DNA of 12,326 nucleotides from contig SIAZ01000095.1 of assembly GCA_009695405.1 (NCBI GenBank), forward strand, positions 1 to 12,326, given 5' to 3'. This document shows positions 1-6,781 of the stretch, in pieces (position 1 is the stretch's first letter; each line of letters opens with the position of its first letter). Below the pieces are notes generated by a model. It was not told the origin of the DNA. It worked only from the letters and a program-made list of their open reading frames with translations, and ran no database searches. Source of the DNA: Pedosphaera sp. (GTDB lineage Bacteria; Verrucomicrobiota; Verrucomicrobiia; Limisphaerales; UBA9464). A program made the translations under genes and the position numbers.

Positions 1-2
1 CT

Positions 3-1199
3 TCGTCAGACCTCTCGAAACCCTTCCCACTCTTTCTCGGAACCACTCGGTTCATTCCATCGAGCCGCAGACTGCCGTCGGTTTTTTTCCAAATTTTAAT
101 TTCAAACGTCACGTTTCAAAAAGCTCGGTTTTTGGAAGTCCCCTTAAGCAAAACCAACTCTACTCATGCCATTTATTATACTCGAGATGGGTTAGATCCC
201 CGCCGAATCGGTGGCTCCATTGGAGCAACGGCACAACTCTATACCAACCGAATTCCAGTGTCCGGTCACACCCTCGTCAAAGCCCGAGTGCGAAATAGAA
301 CTCTTTGGAGTCCTTTGATTGAAGCAGACCTTTATGTGCCATCAGAGTATTCGGCCCTTCAGCCAACCGAGATTTATTATCATCCATCTGAGAAAATTCT
401 GGGCGAAAGTGATGATTTTGAATTCATCGAATTGACCCATTTAGGAAGTCAGATGCTAGATCTAGATGGTTTTCATTTTACTCAAGGAATTGAATTTGAA
501 TTTCCGAAAAACTACAAAATTAGTGCTGGCGAAGTCGTTATTTTAGTGGCAAATCGAACCAACTTCGCCCTTCGATTTCCTGGGGTACCGATGAATGGTG
601 TTTACAAGGGACGCCTAGCTAATTCCGGAGAAACACTCACCTTAAGCCACAATTCCGGGATCGAAGTATTCACTCTCTCTTACCAAGACTCGAAGCCTTG
701 GCCGAGTGCTGCCGACGGCAGTGGCGCCTCTCTGCAGCGGATCGAATTTAACCAATCAGCGAGCGATACAGCAACTTGGCGAACCGAACCTCCAACCCCA
801 GGCGTGCCCCCCGATTATTCGAGCTACGATTCAGACGGCGACTCATTACCTGATGCTTGGGAGCGTCAATTTGGAACGGACCCTCATCAACTGGATACCG
901 ATAGTGATCCGGACGGTGACGGCCTAGTAAACCGAGATGAATATCTTGCCTGCACGAATCCGAACTCGCCCGACAGTCGCCCCTTTCTTCGGGTTAACCT
1001 GACTTTAAATGGGCAAATCAACTTGGGTTTTACGGCAATCTCGAATCGAATTTATTCGATTCAACGTCGCCTAGAATGGGGCACCCCGTGGGAACTCTGG
1101 AAAAAATTTGATCCGAAATCAGAGACAACAGAACTCAATACAACCGATACAACTACCGATTCAGAGGCACGCTGGTATCGACTCTTTATTTCTCGTTAA
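3..1199 (+). CDS. Secreted lamin-tail-domain protein, 3' part (5' end outside window)
   Basis: The reading frame is open from base 3 to the TAA at 1197-1199, so the gene almost certainly starts upstream of the window. A TTG at 132 is the first listed start but falls inside a domain. From about base 150 to 345 there is a chitobiase/hexosaminidase C-terminal-like module (IYYTRDGLDPR, then VKARVRNRTLWSP). Bases 366-800 encode a lamin-tail domain (EIYYHPSE, EFIEL, DLDGFHF, ANSGETLTL). Bases 828-975 encode a calcium-binding thrombospondin-3-like stretch (DSDGDSLPDAWE, then DPDGDGLVNRDEY). The C-terminal 70 residues resemble the small beta domain that ends many verrucomicrobial secreted proteins. 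In this phylum such modules often follow a CotH-kinase-like region, which would lie upstream; that is inference. The first 40 codons in the window match poorly, so an upstream frameshift cannot be excluded. Likely extracellular or surface bound; substrate unknown. Confidence 0.75.
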   Translation, partial: SSDLSKPFPLFLGTTRFIPSSRRLPSVFFQILISNVTFQKARFLEVPLSKTNSTHAIYYTRDGLDPRRIGGSIGATAQLYTNRIPVSGHTLVKARVRNRTLWSPLIEADLYVPSEYSALQPTEIYYHPSEKILGESDDFEFIELTHLGSQMLDLDGFHFTQGIEFEFPKNYKISAGEVVILVANRTNFALRFPGVPMNGVYKGRLANSGETLTLSHNSGIEVFTLSYQDSKPWPSAADGSGASLQRIEFNQSASDTATWRTEPPTPGVPPDYSSYDSDGDSLPDAWERQFGTDPHQLDTDSDPDGDGLVNRDEYLACTNPNSPDSRPFLRVNLTLNGQINLGFTAISNRIYSIQRRLEWGTPWELWKKFDPKSETTELNTTDTTTDSEARWYRLFISR

Positions 1200-1539
1200 C
1201 AAACCTCTGTGACCGTATCGGAAAAGTGAGACTGCCCTTGCGCAGTTGAAGGGGAATACCGTCATGCTCACTCAAATTAAGCAAAGGTCCAATAAGCGCT
1301 CAACAGGCTCAATTTAAAGTAGGTTTTACTCCGAAACGAAACGACTCAGGGATTGGGCTCTCGTTTGAATTGGGTGAGACTCAAACGACGTCCGTTGAAC
1401 AAATCGTTTGAGATTGTCGCCCCCGTTCAATGAGATGGAGTACGAATGATGCCGTGTTTTGATGCAAGACTCAGCGCTTCGCGCGTTTGACATTAAAAAG
1501 TGGGACAAGAGTTATTTAGGCAAGTCAGGTCAAACCGCA
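1200..1539. other. Convergent intergenic region
   Basis: This is 340 bases between the 3' ends of two convergent genes. The short open frames here (for example minus 1326-1508) have no recognisable protein features. ACTGC/GCAGT (1231-1246) forms a weak hairpin whose loop could also pair with AAGG at 1249-1252. The 8-mer TCGTTTGA occurs at 1361 and 1404, with its reverse complement at 1381. No canonical hairpin plus T-tract terminator is visible for either gene. Confidence 0.6.
1361..1411. repeat. TCGTTTGA direct and inverted repeats
   Basis: TCGTTTGA at 1361-1368 and again at 1404-1411 flank its exact reverse complement TCAAACGA at 1381-1388. The middle copy can pair with either outer copy, giving two mutually exclusive 8-bp stems with loops of 12 and 15 bases. 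A related GCGTTTGA lies at about 1482-1489. The site lies between convergent genes and could aid transcript ending or mRNA 3'-end stability. There is no U-tract, so no function is assigned. Confidence 0.5.
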
Positions 1540-4491
1540 TCATTCAGGTATCAATCCACTTCTAGGCAGACTTGCCGGATTGGACAAGTAAGCCACCAGG
1601 TCGAGGACTTGGTCCCGAGTCAAGGAATCAAGAAGGCCTGTCGGCATTGAGGATTCAGCGATGTCTTGGCGGGATCGGATTTGATTCCGAGGAATGCGAA
1701 CTGGAATCGCACCAAGTACCGAGGGAGCTAGGACCACGGGATCTGAGTCCGCTTCCATAATTCCTGTGACCGATCCTCCGTCGGTTAGGTTTAAGGTAAC
1801 TTGCCGATATTTGACATCCACAGCCTTGGATGGATCTAGGATGTGTTCAAGAAGATCGCTGGGGCCGAACCGCGAGCCAACGGCGGAAAGGTCGGGCCCA
1901 TTAACTCCACCTTCAGTCCCTTTGCGATGACATTGAAGACACCCCGCAGATTGAAATGCCGTCCGACCCGAGGTAATAAGACGAGAACGAAGATTGGGAA
2001 GCGGTTGAAAATCGGCGAGTGTCCAAGCATGAATCACAGGCCCGACTGGGGCGATGATGGCACTCGGCGGTGGCAGGGCAACGACGAGATTTCCCAATGC
2101 CTGTCGATCGTCGGGTTGAAGACTATTAGTAAGCCTTTGCCGAAGAAAACTCAGAGTGCTGTAGTAATTACTAGCACCGTGTTCTTGTTCTGCTTTGCGA
2201 AGAGATTGGAAATAAATGCGACGTTGCTCTGGTGTCCACGCCTCCTGCAAGCACCAGAGCCACATGAGGCTATGTAAGCGATCTGCCGAGGAGGTGGTTG
2301 CGACGAGTAAAGGGAAGATACGTTCAATCGCCTCAGGGGCTCGCAGATGGGTGATCAATTCGGTCAAATCTGAGTTTCGTTCGGGGTCAGTCGAAGGAAA
2401 GAGTGGGAGCAAGTGATTGGCTGCGGCTGCGGCCGTTTCGTCACCTGGCCATCCGTAGCGGGTTAAACCAGCGGAATAGATACGGAAGATAATGAGCTGA
2501 TCGTCTCGGGATAGTGTTGCCAGAGGGAATTGGAGCAGTCGTTTAAACAAGAGGGGTCCAGCCTTTGGACTCGAGTTGCGAACTAGTGCCAAGAGGGAAT
2601 TAACGGCGATAGAAGGACTGGATTCGTTCAAAGCTCGGACCGCCCATTCTCTGAGCGGTATTTGTTCCAAAGCGCGCCGAGCAGCACTCCGGATCCACGG
2701 GTCAGCGTGACCCAAGTGGGGCCAAACGGCTTCGAGTGTAGGGCCATCTCCCAAAGTCCATGACTCAAGACTTCGTCGGAGGGCTCGGTCTGCCACCGCA
2801 GGGTCGGCGGTTACCACTGCTACTTTTACTTCCTTCTCGCCTGCCCAGCGAACTCGATAAAGTCCAGAGCGCGTGCCGCGTCCACCGGTGACAAAGTAGA
2901 GGGCGCCGTCGGGACCAAAGGTGAGATCGGTGACATTGAGCGGCCGTCCACTGAGAAATTCCTCTGATCGCCCTGTATGCCCGGCACCCTTTGGTTTTAG
3001 AAAGACAGTCAGAATTCGGCCGTAAGCCCAATCACCTACAAAAAGAGCCTGCTTGTACGGTTCAGGAAACTGGCTGCGCGCGGCAAATTCAACGCCAGTC
3101 GGGGATCCCACGCCCAGATCAACTACACTGGGTAAGGTGTCTGGCGACCAAGATGGAATATTGCCAGTGCCACGTCGCCAACCGTAGTCGCCGCCCGGCA
3201 CAATTTGAAGAATTCGATTGGGGCGATACCAAGGGGTCCCAATATCCCTTTCCATATCGGCTTCAAAGGTAAACATCTCGCCATCGGAATCGAAGTCGAC
3301 GTCCATTGGGTTACGCAAACCAGTCGCGAACAAGCGGAAGAAAGAGCCATCCCGGTCGGTTTGTAGGATGTGACCCAGTTGCACAAACTGATTTAAGCGA
3401 ACTCCTTTTTTGGAATCAGCAGCAGGCAGAAGAACGTCGTTTGGGGCCTGTTGAACCGGCGAATTAGTCGATAGATTTTTAGCGAGAACAACATCATCGC
3501 CGTGAGCACAATAAATTAAACCATCGGGTCCCAGTCGTAGTTGATTGCGGGCATGACCCAAACCGCCTTCGGTCGCTAAAAGTAGTTTCTTTTCCTCAAA
3601 AATACCGTCGCCATCATTATCGCGAAGGCGAAAGAGTCCACGACTGTTATTGGCGTTTACATACAAACTATCGTAGGCGTAAAGAAGTCCGCGGCATTCT
3701 TTGAGCGTGTCTTCGATCACCTCTGCTTTAACATTTTGCGGACCCGAAAAAGTCAACCTCAGCAGGCCTTGTTTTTCGCGTGCGAGAGTGATTCGTCCCT
3801 GTGGATCGAAGGCGAGGGCAATCCAAGAATCTTCACCCGGTTGGGCAGTACGAAGAAGGTCGACTTGAAACCCGCGTGGCACAGTAAAGGTCGAAGGATC
3901 GGTAGCCTGATCTGTCCCACGGGCCAGCATCCAGCTATTGTAAGCGTCCGCGGAACTGTTTCCGGAAAACTGTTTACCCCAACGTTCGAATCCAGCGGCG
4001 CCATGGGCGTGAACGGGTTTCCATCCGAGGGTAGCGCTTGGAATCTGAGCAACCCAAGAAGGATCGGTGACCACCCATTCTTGGCGACCGTCTGAACGGG
4101 CCATTTCAAGCAGCATTCGCACCGATGGAATCCCGTTGCTCTTGCTAAGTCGCAGTGAAATTTGGTTGGCACCCGGCTGAATAGATCGGGTGACATCGAG
4201 TGTGACCGCCTTAAGAAAACCGGTTGCCGTGCCGACTTGCACCCCATTTATCAGGACGTCGACCTGCTGATCTGCTCCGATAATTAGAACTGCTTTTACC
4301 AACCCTGTTGCCGCCGTGAAAGAGCGTCGAAGAAGTGCCGGACCCGAATTCGTTAAGGTACCGGCGGAAATCCATTCGGCCTGAGTAGGCATAGAATCCC
4401 CACTGACAACGGCCTGCACAGCCAGAGATGAAACGAGAGAAAGCAGCATCCACAGGAGCGCCTGCTTAGTAAGAGACCGAGGGAAGTTCAC
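1540..4491 (-). CDS. Secreted PVC-type sugar dehydrogenase-like protein with C-terminal haem c domain
   Basis: The protein has 983 residues. Residues 1-27 form a signal peptide (ALLWMLLSLVSSLAVQA). Residues 38-150 resemble the galactose-binding-like N-terminal domain of alpha-L-rhamnosidases (AEWI, LLRRSF, VLINGVQVG, LDVTRSIQPGANQI). Residues 200-548 form a glucose/sorbosone-dehydrogenase-type beta-propeller of the PVC membrane-bound dehydrogenase family (VPRGFQVDLL, GLRNPMDVDFDSDGEMF, PGGDYGWRRG, LTFGPDGALYFV). About 560-800 is helical and HEAT-like. Residues 842-983 form a PVC-type haem-binding domain with the haem c site C851-L-Q-C854-H855 and a possible axial Met949 in SSMPTGL. The start is GTG: an in-frame TGA at 4519-4521 lies ten codons upstream, and residues 1-13 supply the positive n-region. 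No Shine-Dalgarno is seen. By family, it should oxidise a sugar or polyol outside the cytoplasm and pass electrons to haem c; substrate and cofactor are not determinable here. Confidence 0.9.
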   Translation of the reverse strand: MNFPRSLTKQALLWMLLSLVSSLAVQAVVSGDSMPTQAEWISAGTLTNSGPALLRRSFTAATGLVKAVLIIGADQQVDVLINGVQVGTATGFLKAVTLDVTRSIQPGANQISLRLSKSNGIPSVRMLLEMARSDGRQEWVVTDPSWVAQIPSATLGWKPVHAHGAAGFERWGKQFSGNSSADAYNSWMLARGTDQATDPSTFTVPRGFQVDLLRTAQPGEDSWIALAFDPQGRITLAREKQGLLRLTFSGPQNVKAEVIEDTLKECRGLLYAYDSLYVNANNSRGLFRLRDNDGDGIFEEKKLLLATEGGLGHARNQLRLGPDGLIYCAHGDDVVLAKNLSTNSPVQQAPNDVLLPAADSKKGVRLNQFVQLGHILQTDRDGSFFRLFATGLRNPMDVDFDSDGEMFTFEADMERDIGTPWYRPNRILQIVPGGDYGWRRGTGNIPSWSPDTLPSVVDLGVGSPTGVEFAARSQFPEPYKQALFVGDWAYGRILTVFLKPKGAGHTGRSEEFLSGRPLNVTDLTFGPDGALYFVTGGRGTRSGLYRVRWAGEKEVKVAVVTADPAVADRALRRSLESWTLGDGPTLEAVWPHLGHADPWIRSAARRALEQIPLREWAVRALNESSPSIAVNSLLALVRNSSPKAGPLLFKRLLQFPLATLSRDDQLIIFRIYSAGLTRYGWPGDETAAAAANHLLPLFPSTDPERNSDLTELITHLRAPEAIERIFPLLVATTSSADRLHSLMWLWCLQEAWTPEQRRIYFQSLRKAEQEHGASNYYSTLSFLRQRLTNSLQPDDRQALGNLVVALPPPSAIIAPVGPVIHAWTLADFQPLPNLRSRLITSGRTAFQSAGCLQCHRKGTEGGVNGPDLSAVGSRFGPSDLLEHILDPSKAVDVKYRQVTLNLTDGGSVTGIMEADSDPVVLAPSVLGAIPVRIPRNQIRSRQDIAESSMPTGLLDSLTRDQVLDLVAYLSNPASLPRSGLIPE

Positions 4492-4538
4492 GGCAGAAGC
4501 GTAAGGGAGTGATGCGCTTCAACTCCAGCTATCGCTTT

Positions 4539-4571
4539 AAAAATAGCAATCGTCAGCCAGAACGATTGCTA
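4539..4571 (-). terminator. Intrinsic terminator of the DUF218-membrane-Nudix run
   Basis: A perfect 9-bp inverted repeat, TAGCAATCG (4544-4552) and CGATTGCTA (4563-4571), encloses a 10-base loop. On the minus strand the stem is followed directly by five T residues (AAAAA at 4539-4543 on plus). It lies 45 bases past the Nudix stop codon and 48 bases before the GTG of the haem-domain gene. It therefore probably separates two transcription units. Confidence 0.75.
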
Positions 4572-4615
4572 GTGGGGTCAGCATGACCAAATTCCGGCGA
4601 CCGCGAGCAAAAGAT

Positions 4616-5038
4616 CTAGGAGGAGAACCCAAAACCGCGGGGGAGGAGTGCTCGTTCGCTCGTGTGGGTCAACAGACTGGATGCTTCCCTCGCTGAAACC
4701 CAACGTGTTTCAACCACTTCCTTCGTATCTGCCACAGGTCCTTCGCTGATCAATTCCATATTCCAGTATAGCACCACCTTTGGGACACCTTGAACCAGGT
4801 AAACTTGGCCGCCGCCATAAAGCCCGATGCGAGCGGTGCAGCCGGTCTCTTCAGCAACTTCACGCAAAGCGGCTGTAGTCCAAGACTCCCCCGAATCTAC
4901 TTTACCCTTGGGCAAAGCCCATTCTAGGCCGTAGCGAGTTCTCCGAATAATTTTGAGCTCTCGGCCTGCGGAGGACGTTCGCCAAAGAATTCCACCCGCA
5001 GCACAAATGACATTTAAATCGTCGGGAGGCACAGACAT
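4616..5038 (-). CDS. Nudix hydrolase (MutT-like)
   Basis: The protein is 140 residues from the chosen ATG at 5038. The Nudix box is complete at residues 45-67: G45, E51, R59-E60, E63-E64 and G66 fit the consensus Gx5Ex7REUxEExG(U), including the metal-binding glutamates. It is preceded by EWALPKGKV, and the C-terminal part (EVVETRWVSAREASSLL) is typical of the family. Such enzymes cleave nucleoside diphosphates linked to another moiety, for example oxidised nucleotides or dinucleoside polyphosphates; the substrate cannot be told here. The frame is open upstream to 5353, but that stretch overlaps the previous gene and does not look like Nudix sequence. ATG 5116 and ATG 5188 are less likely starts. 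No clear Shine-Dalgarno is present. It is the last gene before the terminator at 4539-4571 and lies about 125 bases after the membrane-protein gene. Confidence 0.88.
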   Translation of the reverse strand: MSVPPDDLNVICAAGGILWRTSSAGRELKIIRRTRYGLEWALPKGKVDSGESWTTAALREVAEETGCTARIGLYGGGQVYLVQGVPKVVLYWNMELISEGPVADTKEVVETRWVSAREASSLLTHTSERALLPRGFGFSS

Positions 5039-5163
5039 CGACTGACTATGAGGGATATTTCGCTTCGAGGATATAAAAAGTCGGACCGATTTAGAAACAC
5101 GTTTTCCTCGTAGCATTACCCAAATAACCCAACCAGAGACAGGAACCAGATCTATCGTGAGGC

Positions 5164-5613
5164 TTACTTCATTCGGTAATATCGCCATCCGGCTCTGCCT
5201 CCAGCGATGATAAAAAGAGCGAGGCCGATCCATCGTCCATAGGTATGTGCAAAGACCACTGTTCCTTGAAAGGCAATAAAAAGAAAAACCGCGATCCAGC
5301 AACGGCGAAGCGATGAGCAGAGTCGCGGCCAAGTCAGGGCCGAAATAAGCCAAGAAAAACTAAAGGCATAATTGACCCAGATTCCAGCGTTGAAATGAAA
5401 ACCGAGAGTTTCACGGACCTGCTGCACATTATCCGAAACAGCGACGGCGTGACTCCAGTGGTAAACATGATGGAAGGCTGCAGCGACGTGAATACAGTAG
5501 AGGCTTGCGCCCATCCGCCAAGCCAGCACTGAGCGCCATCCGAGACAGGCAGCAAGTCCCAATCCGACCGCCGGCCAGATGGATAAACGCAGTAAAAGAG
5601 TGTCAAAAATCAT
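5164..5613 (-). CDS. Small histidine-rich integral membrane protein, unrecognised
   Basis: I do not recognise this family. From the ATG at 5613 it is 149 residues with about four hydrophobic segments (roughly 4-25, 35-52, 74-94 and 105-138), so it is probably an inner-membrane protein. Histidines cluster in and after the second segment: H42, H48, H49, H52 and H55 (IHVAAAFHHVYHWSHAVAV), then H73 and H123. The end is basic and aromatic (WRYYRMK). The frame extends to an upstream start at 5676, which would overlap the preceding DUF218 gene by 38 bases. ATG 5613 leaves a 25-base gap and starts directly before the first hydrophobic segment, so it is preferred. It is sandwiched between the DUF218 and Nudix genes on the same strand, which suggests co-transcription. 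The histidines could bind metal or haem, but that is speculation. Confidence 0.7.
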   Translation of the reverse strand: MIFDTLLLRLSIWPAVGLGLAACLGWRSVLAWRMGASLYCIHVAAAFHHVYHWSHAVAVSDNVQQVRETLGFHFNAGIWVNYAFSFSWLISALTWPRLCSSLRRCWIAVFLFIAFQGTVVFAHTYGRWIGLALFIIAGGRAGWRYYRMK

Positions 5614-5638
5614 CGAAGTAAAGGAGGTTAACGTGACT

Positions 5639-6406
5639 TCAAACCCAACCCTTCCACCAGTACCAGATCCATCCAATTTCTTCGTGAAGCCAGTAGTTGA
5701 ACAATTTAAGTCGATCTTGTCTGGGTAAAATTAACCATCGAAAATCAACCTTCTCCTCAGCCGGTAAACCAAGAAAATCACATCCGAAAGGGATGACCTC
5801 AATACCCGCCTTGCGAAAGGTCGCGCTCGCCCGCCAGAGATGGTAAGCAGAGCTGACCAGAATAATGCGCTTCCAACCGCGATTCTGAAATTGGGTTAGG
5901 GTATTAAGTGCCTCATCGTGGGTATCGACGGCAGCTGGGAGAAGTAGGAGTTCCCCCGTTGGAAGTTTCCAAGAACGCATCCATGCGGCGAGAAGTTCCG
6001 AATTGCGCTGCAAGCGTCCATTCCACTTAAAAAGAGGTCCATTCAAGACTAGCACGGGAGACCGCTTTTGACGCATCAGTTCCAAAGCAGTGAGCGCACG
6101 GTCAGTGGCTTCACCGGTCCCAAACCAAAGAACTTCACGACTAGAAAATCCAATCGCGCCACTCAGCATCACCACGGCGTCGGCGGAAGGTGGGATTGCA
6201 CCCGGGACGCGGTCGTAGGGTTTTTCTAAAGTAGCAAGTAAGTAGCCCGATAACGGTGTCGCTCCGACAAGCCAGAGCCATGCGGCTCCAGCCAACGCCA
6301 AAAGCCCAGCCCCGACTGCCTTTCTGCGAAAAGCAAGTAGCGAGACCAGGAGCAGTACGGTCCATATCAGACCCGGTAATTGAAGCAACGCTTCGGCCGA
6401 ACCCAT
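5639..6406 (-). CDS. DUF218 (YdcF/ElyC/SanA-like) membrane-anchored protein
   Basis: The protein is 255 residues from ATG 6406; a TTG two codons upstream (6412) is the alternative start. Two hydrophobic segments lie at about residues 12-27 and 31-53, followed by a DUF218 domain from about 75 to 230. Matching motifs are ADAVVMLSGA, the TGEATDRALTALEL stretch, VLVLNGPLF, DTHDEALNTL, and ILVSSAYHLWRASATFRKAG, whose SAYHxxRA pattern is typical. The C-terminus HEEIGWIWYWWKG fits ElyC-type proteins. In Escherichia coli, ElyC and SanA affect envelope integrity and peptidoglycan or lipid-carrier metabolism; the activity here is unknown. The domain probably faces the periplasm. It is the first gene of a three-gene minus-strand run, with a 25-base gap to the next gene. 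No Shine-Dalgarno is seen. Confidence 0.85.
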   Translation of the reverse strand: MGSAEALLQLPGLIWTVLLLVSLLAFRRKAVGAGLLALAGAAWLWLVGATPLSGYLLATLEKPYDRVPGAIPPSADAVVMLSGAIGFSSREVLWFGTGEATDRALTALELMRQKRSPVLVLNGPLFKWNGRLQRNSELLAAWMRSWKLPTGELLLLPAAVDTHDEALNTLTQFQNRGWKRIILVSSAYHLWRASATFRKAGIEVIPFGCDFLGLPAEEKVDFRWLILPRQDRLKLFNYWLHEEIGWIWYWWKGWV

Positions 6407-6781
6407 GTTCAAAAGCTAATAGATCGGAGGCCTCAGGTGCTAGAGAGGCTTTTGACGACCGACACTTTTTCTTGAGTGCCTCAGATTCGAGGATAGCTCA
6501 CTTCCAAAATAATTTAACAAGTTCATCCCTTGCAACCCACTCGCCACCCCCTCTTCGCGCTATGAATTCGATAACCCGATCGACCTCAATCTCAGTGCCC
6601 TTAATTTCCAAGGATTCGAACGAGGATTGTCCAACTTAGCTTTTTCTTCTCCTCAGTCTGTTGGGGTTTTACTTTAACTCAACAAACTTCCTATAACTGA
6701 TACGTACCCGTACTATTTTGGTTTGCCAGTTGCAGATTCGATCGCCACTTTCATCTCACACTGTTGGTCGCCATTGCCCTC
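6407..6781. other. Divergent intergenic region
   Basis: This stretch separates the minus-strand DUF218 gene from the plus-strand propeller genes and should hold promoters for both. The rightward candidate is listed separately. For the leftward operon I found no convincing -35/-10 pair. A short GCCTC/GAGGC hairpin (6430-6449) followed by TTTT resembles a terminator on plus, but no plus gene precedes it. No conserved coding sequence is visible. Confidence 0.55.
6668..6697 (+). promoter_or_regulatory. Candidate sigma-70 promoter for the propeller genes
   Basis: TTTACT (6668-6673) resembles a -35 element (4 of 6) and TATAAC (6692-6697) a -10 element (5 of 6), with an 18-base spacer. Transcription would start near 6704, giving a leader of roughly 78 bases to ATG 6782. 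It was found by eye in an AT-rich stretch and could be chance. Confidence 0.4.

Noticed and set aside
1326..1508. 60-codon minus-strand frame in the convergent gap
   Set aside because: No domain, no ribosome binding site, and it includes the inverted repeats.
1843..2277. 144-codon plus-strand frame antisense to the haem-protein gene
   Set aside because: It is a shadow of the well-supported minus-strand gene, spans its CxxCH domain, and shows no domain or start signal.
3759..4247. 162-codon minus-strand frame inside the haem-protein gene
   Set aside because: Alternative frame of a gene whose own frame carries clear domain motifs; low-complexity, cysteine-rich translation without family features.
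4576..4588. GGTCA-gca-TGACC inverted repeat as an operator
   Set aside because: Only five base pairs per arm, located just before the terminator hairpin at the 3' end of the Nudix gene; expected by chance.
5039..5353. N-terminal extension of the Nudix frame by 105 codons
   Set aside because: It overlaps the membrane-protein gene, does not resemble Nudix sequence, and an ATG at 5038 gives the normal family length.
5614..5676. 21-codon extension of the membrane-protein gene
   Set aside because: It overlaps the DUF218 gene by 38 bases and adds a Gly/Thr-rich stretch; ATG 5613 directly precedes the first hydrophobic segment.
6430..6453. GCCTC/GAGGC hairpin plus TTTT as a plus-strand terminator
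   Set aside because: No plus-strand gene lies upstream, and the five-base-pair stem with a ten-base loop is weak.
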